Assembly: GCA_002384855.1 (NCBI GenBank)
Contig: DGBP01000060.1
Span: 12,747-76,746, forward strand
Direction of reading: 5' to 3'
Length of the DNA: 64,000 nucleotides
Source: Nocardioidaceae bacterium UBA4001
Lineage (GTDB): Bacteria > Actinomycetota > Actinomycetes > Propionibacteriales > Nocardioidaceae
A program made the translations under genes and the position numbers. The notes beneath the pieces were generated by a model that was not told the DNA's origin, searched no databases, and worked only from the letters and a program-made list of their open reading frames with translations. Positions 34,330 to 42,238 of this stretch are shown here, one piece after another; the first letter of the stretch is position 1; the number at the start of each line of letters is the position of its first letter.

Positions 34330-34967
34330 GCACCCCGGCGTCGTACCTCACCGTCGCCGGGCCGGCCGAGGTGGAGGTCGAGGTCAGGCGCTCGCGGTTC
34401 CTGTGCCGGGTCGAGCGGGTCCCGTCGGAGGAGGCGGCGCGCGCGGTCGTGGAGGAGGAGCGGCGGCGGCACTGGGACGCCCGGCACCACTGCTCGGCGT
34501 TCGTGCTCGGGCCGGGCGGCGAGGTCCAACGGTCCAGCGACGACGGTGAGCCGTCCGGGACGGCCGGCGCCCCGATGCTCGACGTGCTGCGTGGACGCGG
34601 CGTCAGCGACGTGGTGGCGGTGGTGACCCGGTGGTTCGGCGGCGTCCTGCTCGGAGCGGGCGGCCTGGTGCGGGCCTACTCCGACGCCGTCCGCGCGGGA
34701 CTCGACGAGGCGGGTGTCCTCGAACGACGTCTGCTCCGGGAGTTCGACGTCGCGGTGCCGCACGCCGACGCGGGGCGGCTCGAGAACGGCCTGCGCTCCC
34801 GAGGCGTCGCGGTGCTCGGCGTGGAGTACGGCGCCCGGGTGCTGCTGCACGTCGCCGTACCCTCCGACGAGGCCACCCGCCTGCCCCTCCTGCTCGCGGA
34901 GCTGAGCGGCGGCGACCTCGAGCCGGTCCCGGCCGGCCAGGGCTGGGTCGACGTGGCGGCGGGCTGA
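34326..34967 (+). CDS. YigZ/IMPACT family protein
   Basis: A 213-residue protein of the UPF0029/IMPACT family. The N-terminal domain (to about 130) has VRRSRFLCRVERV, HHCSAFVLG, SSDDGEPSGTAGAPML and TRWFGGVLLGAGGLVRAYSD, all family blocks; the C-terminal domain is ferredoxin-like (DUF1949). Function is not settled; links to translation or stress are proposed in other organisms. GTG at 34326 overlaps the TSUP stop. Converges on the gene ending at 34982. Confidence 0.88.
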   Translation: MSTPASYLTVAGPAEVEVEVRRSRFLCRVERVPSEEAARAVVEEERRRHWDARHHCSAFVLGPGGEVQRSSDDGEPSGTAGAPMLDVLRGRGVSDVVAVVTRWFGGVLLGAGGLVRAYSDAVRAGLDEAGVLERRLLREFDVAVPHADAGRLENGLRSRGVAVLGVEYGARVLLHVAVPSDEATRLPLLLAELSGGDLEPVPAGQGWVDVAAG

Positions 34968-34981
34968 CCCGTCCCGCGCCC

Positions 34982-35617
34982 TCAGCGGTCGGTCTCGAGG
35001 GAGGCCCGCGTCGCCTCTATGACCGTCACGGCCCGCTCCCGGAGCTCGTCGAGGTCGACGGTGAGCCGGGCCCGGGCGCTCTCGAGCACCTCCCGCTCGA
35101 GGCGACGGGCGGTCGCGGCGCTGCGGTAGTCCTTCGCGTCGACCGCCGCCGTCTTCCCACGACGGATCGCTGCGAGCCGGTCGGAGGCGTTCGGGTCGTG
35201 GTCGGAGTCGCGCAGCATCCGGCGCAAGGCGTGGAACGCCGTACGCGCCTCCGCCGAGCCGTAGACCTCCATCACCGGGACGAGCGCGTGGAGCCGGTCG
35301 GCGACGTCCGCCACCTTCACGCCGACCTCGCTGACACCGATGTGCTCGTGGACGGTCGACTCGTACTCGCCCCGCTCCCGGTCCAGGGTGTCGATCGCTC
35401 CGAAGCTCCCGGGCCGGTCGATCGAGTCGACCAGCGAGCGGCAGGCGCCGACGACGGCGAACAGACCCTCGGACCTGGTCGACCAGGTGCGCTCGTCGTG
35501 GGCCGTCTGCCGCTCGTGCCGCCGGTGGAGCACGCCGTTGCCCCAGGTGAGCGCGAGGGCGCCCACGGCGACGACGCCGGACGCGACGACCGAGGTGATT
35601 GCTACGGGATCGGGCAC
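34982..35617 (-). CDS. hypothetical protein with N-terminal membrane helix
   Basis: A 211-residue protein I do not recognise. One hydrophobic segment (about 5-25) is followed by a charged, mainly helical region with many Arg, Glu and Ala, likely coiled-coil near 150-205 (REVLESARARLTVDLDELRERAV). Start ATG at 35617. The next gene upstream on the same strand ends 9 nt away, so the two are probably co-transcribed. It probably sits at the inner face of the membrane. Confidence 0.6.
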   Translation of the reverse strand: MPDPVAITSVVASGVVAVGALALTWGNGVLHRRHERQTAHDERTWSTRSEGLFAVVGACRSLVDSIDRPGSFGAIDTLDRERGEYESTVHEHIGVSEVGVKVADVADRLHALVPVMEVYGSAEARTAFHALRRMLRDSDHDPNASDRLAAIRRGKTAAVDAKDYRSAATARRLEREVLESARARLTVDLDELRERAVTVIEATRASLETDR

Positions 35618-35626
35618 GGCAGGACC

Positions 35627-35893
35627 TCAGACCAGGGTGGTGATCAGCAGGGCGAGCCAGGTGCCGATGAACACCACTCGCAGGAGGTTGATGCGGTCGG
35701 TCTCAGGCAGCGGGGTCAGGCGCACGACCGCCTCGAGAACGAACAGTCCGATCAGTGCCGCCCCTCGGAGGTGCTGCACCCAGTCGCCGGTCCGGCCGAT
35801 CACGGCGGCGATCTCGCCGACCGCCGCGACGGCGGCGAAGACGAGGAAGAGCACTCCGGTCCGGAGCCTGCGTTCAGGGGCTTCTTCGGTCAC
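35627..35893 (-). CDS. small membrane protein, unknown
   Basis: An 88-residue protein with three predicted membrane spans (about 13-33, 43-60 and 70-87). GTG at 35893. No family recognised. It precedes the 34982-35617 gene with a 9-nt gap. Codon third positions are GC-rich as in genuine genes of this window. Confidence 0.55.
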   Translation of the reverse strand: MTEEAPERRLRTGVLFLVFAAVAAVGEIAAVIGRTGDWVQHLRGAALIGLFVLEAVVRLTPLPETDRINLLRVVFIGTWLALLITTLV

Positions 35894-36011
35894 GGGCCGC
35901 CAGCCTACGTCCGGTGGTGGCGAGGGCCGGATGGGGGGCGGTCCGGGCGGAGGACCGGGTTTGGCCCGGCGCGCGGAAGTTGAGAGGCTGTCCGCAGAGC
36001 CCGATCGGCTC

Positions 36012-36053
36012 CCGGACGAGCGGTGCCGTACCCGGTGCACGACAAGACGGCGC
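36012..36053 (+). ncRNA. guanidine-III riboswitch (ykkC-III, mini-ykkC)
   Basis: The stretch starts CCGGACGAG (36012-36020), continues GCCGTACCCGG (36025-36035) and ends GACAAGACGGCGCC (36041-36054). These blocks and their spacing match the guanidine-III riboswitch known from actinobacteria, a small pseudoknot where GCCGT pairs with ACGGC and CCGG with CCGG. It lies 14 nt before the start of an SMR exporter gene, the classic position; the ribosome-binding site GAGAGG is just downstream. Guanidinium should free translation of the exporter. Confidence 0.88.
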
Positions 36054-36067
36054 CAGAGGAGAGGGAA

Positions 36068-36382
36068 GTGTCCTGGCTCGTGCTCGTCGTCTCCGGGGTC
36101 CTCGAGGCCGTCTGGGCGGTCGCCCTGTCCAAGTCGGAGGGCTTCACCCGGCCGGCCCCCTCGCTGACGTTCCTCGGGGCGTTGGCCCTCAGCATGGCCG
36201 GCCTCGCCTACGCGATGCGGCAGCTTCCCGTGGGCACGTCGTACGCCGTCTGGGTCGGAGTCGGAGCCACACTGACCGTGGCCTACGGCATGCTGTCCGG
36301 TAGCGAGCCCGTCTCGGTGGCCAAGGTGCTGCTGCTCGCCGGGATCGTGGTCTGCGTGGTGGGTCTCAAGCTGGTGCACTGA
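36068..36382 (+). CDS. SMR-family guanidinium exporter (Gdx/SugE type)
   Basis: A 104-residue four-helix drug/metabolite transporter subunit, working as an antiparallel dimer. The essential Glu is in GVLEAVWAVALSKSEGF (near residue 13), the Gdx-type pattern WxxAxxxSxGF; the later helices read GTSYAVWVGVGA and GLKLVH. Gdx proteins export guanidinium in exchange for protons. GTG at 36068 was chosen because it gives family length and follows GGAGAGGGAA; an in-frame ATG at 36023 lies inside the riboswitch. The guanidine-III element upstream strongly supports the substrate. Confidence 0.92.
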   Translation: MSWLVLVVSGVLEAVWAVALSKSEGFTRPAPSLTFLGALALSMAGLAYAMRQLPVGTSYAVWVGVGATLTVAYGMLSGSEPVSVAKVLLLAGIVVCVVGLKLVH

Positions 36383-36832
36383 GAAGGGCAGGGGACCGCG
36401 ATGTCGGCGACCGAGGTGAGGGCCGCCCCGTCGGAGCTGACCCGGTCCGACCTGGCCCGCGGCTGGCGTCGGGAGCCACCCGGTGGGCGTGGCTCTGGCT
36501 GCTGCCTCTGCCGTTCAGGCCCCCTTGCCTTCCTCCTGCTCGGTGGACCCACCCCGGGCCTGCCGAGGCCGGCCGACGAGAACCGCCGGCTGACCGGGGG
36601 ATGGGCGTTCCTGCTGGCGGTCGTGCTCGGTGGGGTTGCTCGACCTCGAGAGGTGAGGTGCCTCCTGCCCTCGGCGAGCCCGCGGGTGCGCCGTGCAGAT
36701 GAGCGCGATTCTCGTCGCGGAACAACCGACGTGCGGTGCAACGGGTCCCCGGGTGTCGGCGTCTTGGGTGCGCGCCCCACCGAGGGGTGCGGCCGACAAG
36801 GCCATCAGCACTCACCAGAAACGAGAACCGCC
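36383..36832. other. 450-nt gap without a supported gene
   Basis: A plus-strand open frame from 36401 runs through here into the next gene in phase, but its first 144 residues are Arg/Pro/Cys-rich and show no family pattern, so I do not call it. The stretch has several short inverted repeats near 36645-36680 (CTCGACCTCGAGAGG). It should contain the promoter of the secreted-protein gene. Confidence 0.4.
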
Positions 36833-37384
36833 ATGCGCAAGACCATCGCCGGTACCGCCGCCGTCTCCGTCGCCGCCCTCGCCTTCGGGCCGGCGGCCCC
36901 CGCCGCCGCGGACAGCATCGGCCTGACCGACCCGCAGGACACCTTCCACGGCTCCGACCTCCGCGCCGTCCAGGTGAAGAACAACGACGGGGCCGTCGTG
37001 GTGATCACCAACCACACCAACCTCAGACGGGACTGGAGGAGCGGCTCCGCGGGGGCGGTCTACATCGACACCGACCGCGCGGACCACGGGCCGGAGTACG
37101 TGTTCGTCGGCGGCTTCTACGAGGGCACCGACTACCGGCTGCTCGAGACCGAGGGGTTCGGCCACAAGAAGTGGGGCGCCGCGGCCGAGGGGTACCACCA
37201 GATGAGCGTCGACTACGCCAAGGACCAGGTCCGGATGCGGATGTCGCGCGAGGCGCTCGACAACCCCGGCAAGGTGCGGGTCGCGGTCCGCGTCTCGGGA
37301 ACCCGCAGCGACGGCAGCAGCGCCGGCCTCGTCGACTGGCTCCGTGAGCCGCACAGCTTCACCCCCTGGGTGGCCAGGGGCTGA
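36833..37384 (+). CDS. secreted hypothetical protein
   Basis: A 183-residue exported protein: signal peptide MRKTIAGTAAVSVAALAFG with cleavage near APAAAD (about 25). The mature part (DLRAVQVKNNDGAVVVITNH, YIDTDRADHGPEYVFVGGF, VRVAVRVSG) looks beta-rich, like a small carbohydrate-binding or adhesion-type domain, but no family is recognised. ATG at 36833 with ACGAGA upstream. A hairpin terminator follows 20 nt after the stop. Confidence 0.7.
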   Translation: MRKTIAGTAAVSVAALAFGPAAPAAADSIGLTDPQDTFHGSDLRAVQVKNNDGAVVVITNHTNLRRDWRSGSAGAVYIDTDRADHGPEYVFVGGFYEGTDYRLLETEGFGHKKWGAAAEGYHQMSVDYAKDQVRMRMSREALDNPGKVRVAVRVSGTRSDGSSAGLVDWLREPHSFTPWVARG

Positions 37385-37404
37385 GTCACCCCGGCTCCCG
37401 CCCA

Positions 37405-37436
37405 GCCCGGACCGTCGCTGATCGCGAGGTCCGGGC
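37405..37436 (+). terminator. hairpin terminator after the secreted-protein gene
   Basis: GCCCGGACC (37405-37413) pairs with GGTCCGGGC (37428-37436); TCGC/GCGA extends the stem inside. A second hairpin, GCGACGGC/GCCGTCGC (37452-37473), could end msrA transcripts from the other side. Confidence 0.7.
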
Positions 37437-37559
37437 CGGTTCGCGCGTGCGGCGACGGCCCCGCCGCCGTCGCACGTGCAGGTGCGCGTTTGCTCACCTC
37501 GGGTGACGCGCTTGAGCCACAGCCAACGGCGGCGGCGGTGGCGGTGGCAAGTTCGACGG

Positions 37560-38213
37560 TCAGGCGTCTGCGGGGAACGGCACACCGGTCGCGGAGTGGC
37601 ACCGGTAGCCGTTCGGGTTCTTCGCGAGGTACTGCTGGTGGTGGTCCTCGGCGTAGAAGTACTCCGGCGCCGGCCCGATCTCGGTGGTGATGGGGCCGTA
37701 GCCGCGCTCGGCGATGACCGGCTCATAGGCCGCGGTCAGCGCACGGGCGACCCGGTCCTGGTCGTCGGAGAGGGTGTAGATCGCCGAGCGGTACTGCGTG
37801 CCGATGTCGTTGCCCTGCCGCATGCCCTGGGTGGGGTCGTGGAACTCGTAGAAGGCCTTGACCAGGTCGGCGTAGGACACCCGCGCGGGGTCGAACACGA
37901 CACGCACCGCCTCGGTGTGCCCGGTGCGACCGGAGCAGACCTCCTCGTACGACGGCCACCGCGTCGTACCCCCGGCGTAGCCGACCGACGTGGACCACAC
38001 ACCCGGCATCTGCCAGTAGATCTCCTCGGCGCCCCAGAAGCAGCCGAGGCCGAAGACCGCCACCTCGTGGCCGGCGGGGATGTTCGACTCGTCGGTGACC
38101 AGCGGCGCGTCGAGGACGAGGTGCCGCTCGGCGAGGGCGAACCACCGCTCCGGGCGGCCGGGCAGGGCGTCGTCGGGCGTGGGGAGCTGGGTCTTGTGGC
38201 GGCTGAACAGCAC
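37560..38213 (-). CDS. msrA: peptide-methionine (S)-S-oxide reductase
   Basis: A 217-residue MsrA that repairs oxidised methionine. The catalytic motif GCFWGAEE holds Cys 58; SVGYAGGTT, YEEVCSGRTGHTEAV and HDPTQGMRQGNDIGTQYRSAIY follow. The C-terminus has YRCHSATGVPF with a possible resolving Cys. The N-terminal 40 residues are an extension usual for long actinobacterial MsrA. ATG at 38213. Divergent from metB; the 140-nt gap is filled by two facing repeat copies. Confidence 0.95.
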   Translation of the reverse strand: MLFSRHKTQLPTPDDALPGRPERWFALAERHLVLDAPLVTDESNIPAGHEVAVFGLGCFWGAEEIYWQMPGVWSTSVGYAGGTTRWPSYEEVCSGRTGHTEAVRVVFDPARVSYADLVKAFYEFHDPTQGMRQGNDIGTQYRSAIYTLSDDQDRVARALTAAYEPVIAERGYGPITTEIGPAPEYFYAEDHHQQYLAKNPNGYRCHSATGVPFPADA

Positions 38214-38244
38214 AGGTCTCTCCTCGGCGTGCTCGGTGGCTCTG

Positions 38245-38335
38245 CTTTCCCACGTTACCTTGGGAAACCAGCACTTCCCGCGGTGTATTTCACGAGGTAG
38301 GTACTGCCATCCCAGGTGAACGTGGGAAAGCGCCG
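38245..38335. repeat. dispersed intergenic repeat, copies 2 and 3 (facing)
   Basis: Copy 3 (about 38271-38335) matches 5171-5243 and contains the identical CCCAGGTGAACGTGGGAAAG (38311-38330). Copy 2 (38245-38280) is inverted: its complement reads GGTAACGTGGGAAAGC at the end. Together they form a long imperfect inverted repeat in the msrA-metB promoter region. Confidence 0.65.
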
Positions 38336-38342
38336 GGCCGGG

Positions 38343-38348
38343 TAGGGT
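38343..38348 (+). promoter_or_regulatory. -10 box of leaderless metB mRNA
   Basis: TAGGGT ends 7 nt before GTG 38356; no Shine-Dalgarno. Confidence 0.55.
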
Positions 38349-38355
38349 CGGCCAG

Positions 38356-39525
38356 GTGAGCGAGCAGACCCCAGCCGACGTGCAGAAGACCGGGTTCGAG
38401 ACGCGGGCGATCCACGCCGGCTACGAGCCCGACCCGATGACCGGCGCGGTGATCCCGCCGATCTACGCCACCAGCACCTACAAGCAGGACGGCGTCGGCG
38501 GGATGCGCGGGGGCTACGAGTACTCCCGCACCGCCAACCCCACCCGCGCCGCGCTCGAGGCCAACCTCGCCGCCCTCGAGGAGGGGGAGCGCGGCTTCGC
38601 CTTCGGCAGCGGCCTCGCCGCCGAGGACACCCTGTTGCGCACCGTCTGCAGGCCCGGCGACCACGTGGTGATCCCCGACGACGCGTACGGCGGCACCTAC
38701 CGCCTGTTCGCGAAGGTCGCGGAGCCGTGGGGGCTCGAGCACACTCCCGCGCAGGTCGCCGACCCCGAGGCCGTGCGGGCCGCGATCCGGCCGGGGCAGA
38801 CGAAGATCGTCTGGGTCGAGACCCCGACGAACCCGCTGCTCAACATCGCCGACATCGAGGCGCTGGCGGTCGTGGCCCACGACGCCGGGGCGTTGCTGGT
38901 CGTCGACAACACCTTCGCGTCGCCGTACCTCCAGCAGCCGCTCACCCTCGGGGCCGACGTGGTCGTGCACTCGACGACGAAGTACTGCGGTGGCCACTCC
39001 GACGTCGTCGGCGGCGCCCTGGTCGTCCGTGACCACGGCCTCGCCGAGCAGATCGCCTTCCACCAGAACTCCATCGGCGCGGTCGCGGGGCCGTTCGACG
39101 CGTGGCTCGTGCTGCGCGGCCTGAAGACCCTGGGCGTGCGGATGGACCGCCACTGCGACAACGCCGAGCGCATCGTGGAGTTCCTCGAGGCGCACCCGCG
39201 GGTGGCCGAGGTGGTCTACCCCGGCCTTCCGACGCACCCGGGCCACGAGGTCGCCGGCCGGCAGATGAAGAGGTACGGCGGCATCGTGTCGTTCCGGGTC
39301 ACCGAGGGGGAGGCCAAGGCGCTCGACGTGTGCGCAAAGGCGAAGGTCTTCACGCTCGGTGAGTCCCTCGGCGGCGTCGAGTCCCTCATCGAGCACCCCG
39401 GGAGGATGACCCACGCCTCGGTGGCCGGCACCGACCTGGAGGTCCCCGGCGACCTGATCCGCCTGAGCGTCGGGATCGAGACCGTCGAGGACCTGGTCGC
39501 CGACCTGGACCAGGCCCTGTCCTGA
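38356..39525 (+). CDS. metB: cystathionine gamma-synthase
   Basis: A 389-residue PLP enzyme of the Cys/Met metabolism family. TRAIHAGYEPDPMTGAVIPPIYATSTY opens the chain; YEYSRTANPTR, VVDNTFASPYLQQPLTLGADVVVHSTTK (PLP Lys 209) and SLGGVESLIEHPGRMTH are family blocks. It makes cystathionine from O-acyl-homoserine and cysteine; cystathionine gamma-lyase activity is possible in this subgroup, which matches Rv1079. GTG 38356, leaderless by spacing. Gene order with cbs is that of mycobacteria. The mutL-type gene starts 1 nt after its stop. Confidence 0.92.
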   Translation: MSEQTPADVQKTGFETRAIHAGYEPDPMTGAVIPPIYATSTYKQDGVGGMRGGYEYSRTANPTRAALEANLAALEEGERGFAFGSGLAAEDTLLRTVCRPGDHVVIPDDAYGGTYRLFAKVAEPWGLEHTPAQVADPEAVRAAIRPGQTKIVWVETPTNPLLNIADIEALAVVAHDAGALLVVDNTFASPYLQQPLTLGADVVVHSTTKYCGGHSDVVGGALVVRDHGLAEQIAFHQNSIGAVAGPFDAWLVLRGLKTLGVRMDRHCDNAERIVEFLEAHPRVAEVVYPGLPTHPGHEVAGRQMKRYGGIVSFRVTEGEAKALDVCAKAKVFTLGESLGGVESLIEHPGRMTHASVAGTDLEVPGDLIRLSVGIETVEDLVADLDQALS

Positions 39526-39526
39526 C

Positions 39527-40927
39527 GTGACCGGCCTGATCGCCTGCGTGGACTTCGGGTCCACCTTCACCAAGGCGGCGCTCGTGGAGACCGGGACCGG
39601 TAAGCTGGTGGCGACGGCGAGCCACCGTACGACGATCGACACCGACGTGCTCGACGGGTGGGACGCGTGCCTCGAGCAGCTCGCGGCGGTCGAACCGGGG
39701 GCTCGCGAGGCCGAGGTGCTGGCCTGCTCGAGCGCCGGGGGCGGCCTGCGGATCGCCGTCGTCGGCAACGAGGAGCTCGTCACGGCTGAGGCCGGCCGGC
39801 GGGTCGCGCTGTCCAGCGGAGGCCGGGTCGTGCACGTCGCGAGCGGTGGGCTCGACGGGTCCGCGGTGGAGGCGCTCCGTGAGAGCCGCCCCGACGTCGT
39901 GCTCCTCGTCGGCGGCACGGACGGCGGCAACGCGGAGGTGCTCCTCGGCAGCGCCCGTGCCCTCGCGGGGGCGGCGTGGCCCGGACCGGTCGTGGTCGCC
40001 GGCAACGTCGACGTCCGCGACGAGGTGGCCGGCCTTCTCGAGGGGGCCGGGACGCCGTACGTCCTCGCCGACAACGTGGTGCCGCGCATCGGCGTGCTCG
40101 CCCCCGACTCCGCCCGGCACGCGATCCGCGAGATGTTCCTGCGGCACGTGATCGGCGGCAAGCACCTCTCGGCGCGCGCCGACTTCACACAGATGGTGCA
40201 CGGCGCGACACCTGACGTCGTGCTGACCGCCGTCGAGCTGCTCGCGCGCGGCCTCGACGAGGACAGGTCCGGTGCCGGCGACGTGGTGGTCGTCGACGTC
40301 GGCGGCGCCACCACGGACGTGTACTCCGTCATCGAGCTCGACCCCGAGGACTCCGGCCTGTCCCGTGAGGTGGTGGCCACCGTCCCCGCCTCGCGGACCG
40401 TCGAGGGCGACCTCGGCATGCGGTGGAGCGCCGAGTCCACGGTCGGGGCGGGTACGGCGCTGGGGCTGGTCGACGACGCCGGCCGGGAGGCCCTGGAGGC
40501 CACCGCGGCGGCCCGGCACGCCGACCCCGGCTACGTCCCCGAGGACCAGCGGGAGCTCGGGCGCGACCAGGAGCTGGCGTCGGTGGCGATCGGGGTGGCG
40601 GTGCGCCGGCACGCCGGACGGGCCCAGGTGGTGTTCGGCCCCGACCCTTCGGCGGGCTCGGGACAGCGCGGACGCGTCGTGGAACGCACCGGCAAGGACC
40701 TGCGCGAGGCCGACCTGCTCGTGGGGTCCGGCGGCGTCCTGCGGCACAGCGGCACCGCGGGCCCGGAGGTGATGGGTCGCCACCTCGGCGACGACGGTCA
40801 GGGGTGGCAGCTCCCGGAGCACCCGCGCGTCGTCGTCGACGTCGACTACGTGCTCGCCCCGGCCGGCCTGCTCGCCGACCGACACCCCGAGGCGTCGTAC
40901 CGCCTGCTGAACCGGCTCCGCGCCTGA
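39527..40927 (+). CDS. MutL/GlmL-type actin-fold ATPase (B12-mutase reactivase family)
   Basis: A 466-residue protein of the glutamate mutase L family (unrelated to mismatch-repair MutL). The ASKHA-fold motifs are LIACVDFGSTFTKAALVE (phosphate 1), VLLVGGTDGGN and VVVVDVGGATTDVYS (phosphate 2), with GSGGVLRHSG near the end. Relatives accompany adenosylcobalamin mutases and probably reactivate them. No mutase subunit is visible here, so it is an orphan, placed right after metB. GTG 39527. GPDPSAGSGQRGR (about 373-385) is encoded by an interspersed-repeat copy. Confidence 0.85.
   Translation: MTGLIACVDFGSTFTKAALVETGTGKLVATASHRTTIDTDVLDGWDACLEQLAAVEPGAREAEVLACSSAGGGLRIAVVGNEELVTAEAGRRVALSSGGRVVHVASGGLDGSAVEALRESRPDVVLLVGGTDGGNAEVLLGSARALAGAAWPGPVVVAGNVDVRDEVAGLLEGAGTPYVLADNVVPRIGVLAPDSARHAIREMFLRHVIGGKHLSARADFTQMVHGATPDVVLTAVELLARGLDEDRSGAGDVVVVDVGGATTDVYSVIELDPEDSGLSREVVATVPASRTVEGDLGMRWSAESTVGAGTALGLVDDAGREALEATAAARHADPGYVPEDQRELGRDQELASVAIGVAVRRHAGRAQVVFGPDPSAGSGQRGRVVERTGKDLREADLLVGSGGVLRHSGTAGPEVMGRHLGDDGQGWQLPEHPRVVVDVDYVLAPAGLLADRHPEASYRLLNRLRA
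40645..40669. repeat. interspersed repeat copy inside the mutL-type gene
   Basis: CCCTTCGGCGGGCTCGGGAC (40645-40664) followed by AGCGC; read in frame as PSAGSGQR in a Gly/Ser insert. It is the CCTTCG-GGCTC-GGACA variant of the element also seen in mfd and ppx. Confidence 0.65.
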
Positions 40928-40936
40928 CCTGTCACC

Positions 40937-40942
40937 TAGTCT
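40937..40942 (+). promoter_or_regulatory. -10 box of leaderless AI-2E transporter mRNA
   Basis: TAGTCT ends 6 nt before ATG 40949. Confidence 0.55.
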
Positions 40943-40948
40943 GTCGAC

Positions 40949-42235
40949 ATGGGAATGGGGAACCGGCTCGGCGGCAGCATGGAGAAGCTGCGCGATCGGC
41001 AGCGTCGGCGCTCCGAGGCCCGCTTCGCGGAACGGTTCTCGACGCAGTTCGCCCAGCAGTGGGCCGCGGTGCGCGCGGAGCGGCGCCACGAGGACGTCGA
41101 GCCGACGATCCAGGCCGGCCCCTCCAACTTCTCCCGGGCGCAGGTGCCCTACGGCGTGGACCTCGCGGCGGCCTGGGCGTGGCGCTTCCTGGTGATCGTC
41201 GCGGCCGGGTGGGTCATCTTGTGGACCCTCTCGCAGTTCATGGCGATCGTGATCCCGCTCGTGGTGGCGCTGCTGTTCGCGGCCCTGGCGGCGCCCCTGG
41301 TCGACCTCCTGCAACGAGGCGGGTTCAACCGTGCGTTCGCGTCCGTGGTCACCGTGCTCGTGGGGCTCGGCACGGTCAGCCTCCTGCTGACCTTCGTCGG
41401 GCAGCAGATCTCCCAGGGCTTCAGCGACCTGTCCAAGCAGGTCGTCGACGGTCTCGGTGAGATCCGCACCTGGCTCCGCGAGGGGCCGCTGCAGGCCAGC
41501 GACTCCCAGATCTCGGACTTCATCACCCAGACCCAGGAGGCGATCCTCACCGGCAACGAGCAGGTGGTCACCCGGGTCACCGAGGTCGGCACGGCACTGA
41601 GCTACCTGTTGGCCGGCTTCTTCATCGTGCTGTTCGCGAGCTACTTCTTCCTCGCCGACGGTGGTCGCATCTGGGCGTGGGTGGTGCGGCTGTTCCCGCG
41701 CGTGGCCCGCACGCGCGCGGACTCGTCGGGCCGGGCAGCCTGGTTCACGGTCACACGGTTCGTCCGGGCGACGGTCCTGGTCGCCCTCGTGGACGCGGTC
41801 GGCATCATGCTCGTCGCCTTCGCGCTGAAGGTGCCGCTCGCCTTCGCCATCGGCGTGCTGGTCTTCGTCAGCTCCTTCGTGCCGCTGGTCGGCGCGACCG
41901 TGTCCGGTGCGGTGGCCGTGCTCGTCGCGCTCGTCGCCCAGGGTCCGATCGTCGCCCTGCTGATGCTCGCCGGCGTCATCGTGGTGCAGCAGGTCGAGTC
42001 GAACGTGCTGCAGCCCTTCCTGCTCGGGCGCTTCGTCTCGGTGCACCCGCTGGGGGTCCTCATCGCGATCGGGTGCGGCATCCTCGTGGCCGGCGTGGCA
42101 GGTGCGCTGATCGCCGTACCCCTCGTGGCCGCACTGAACGCGATCGCGATGCACCTGGCCGGCGAGCAGCCCGCCCCGGCCGAGGCTGTGGTCCCGAGGG
42201 CCGCCGAGCCGCCGGGGCACACCCCGCGCGCCTGA
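40949..42235 (+). CDS. AI-2E family transporter
   Basis: A 428-residue membrane protein with about eight spans. The N-terminal 75 residues are basic and soluble. Spans start near 83 (FLVIVAAGWVILWTL) and the typical AI-2E core is VPLVGATVSGAVAVLVALV and QQVESNVLQPFLLGRFVSVHPLGVL. Members export autoinducer-2 or act as Na+/H+ antiporters; neither can be assigned here. ATG at 40949, leaderless by spacing (ATG at 40955 is an alternative). It converges on the MFS gene with 3 nt between stops. Confidence 0.9.
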   Translation: MGMGNRLGGSMEKLRDRQRRRSEARFAERFSTQFAQQWAAVRAERRHEDVEPTIQAGPSNFSRAQVPYGVDLAAAWAWRFLVIVAAGWVILWTLSQFMAIVIPLVVALLFAALAAPLVDLLQRGGFNRAFASVVTVLVGLGTVSLLLTFVGQQISQGFSDLSKQVVDGLGEIRTWLREGPLQASDSQISDFITQTQEAILTGNEQVVTRVTEVGTALSYLLAGFFIVLFASYFFLADGGRIWAWVVRLFPRVARTRADSSGRAAWFTVTRFVRATVLVALVDAVGIMLVAFALKVPLAFAIGVLVFVSSFVPLVGATVSGAVAVLVALVAQGPIVALLMLAGVIVVQQVESNVLQPFLLGRFVSVHPLGVLIAIGCGILVAGVAGALIAVPLVAALNAIAMHLAGEQPAPAEAVVPRAAEPPGHTPRA

Positions 42236-42238
42236 CCG

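Noticed and set aside
36401..36832. In-phase 144-residue N-terminal extension of the secreted protein
   Set aside because: Would bury a clear signal peptide in the middle of the protein and shows no family pattern.
39527..40927. Reading the MutL-type gene as DNA mismatch-repair MutL
   Set aside because: It has the actin-like ASKHA fold motifs, not the GHKL ATPase motifs; actinomycetes also generally lack MutS/MutL.
39386..42220. 944-codon open frame antisense to metB, the mutL-type gene and the AI-2E gene
   Set aside because: Spans three well-supported plus-strand genes; composition is that of a shadow frame.
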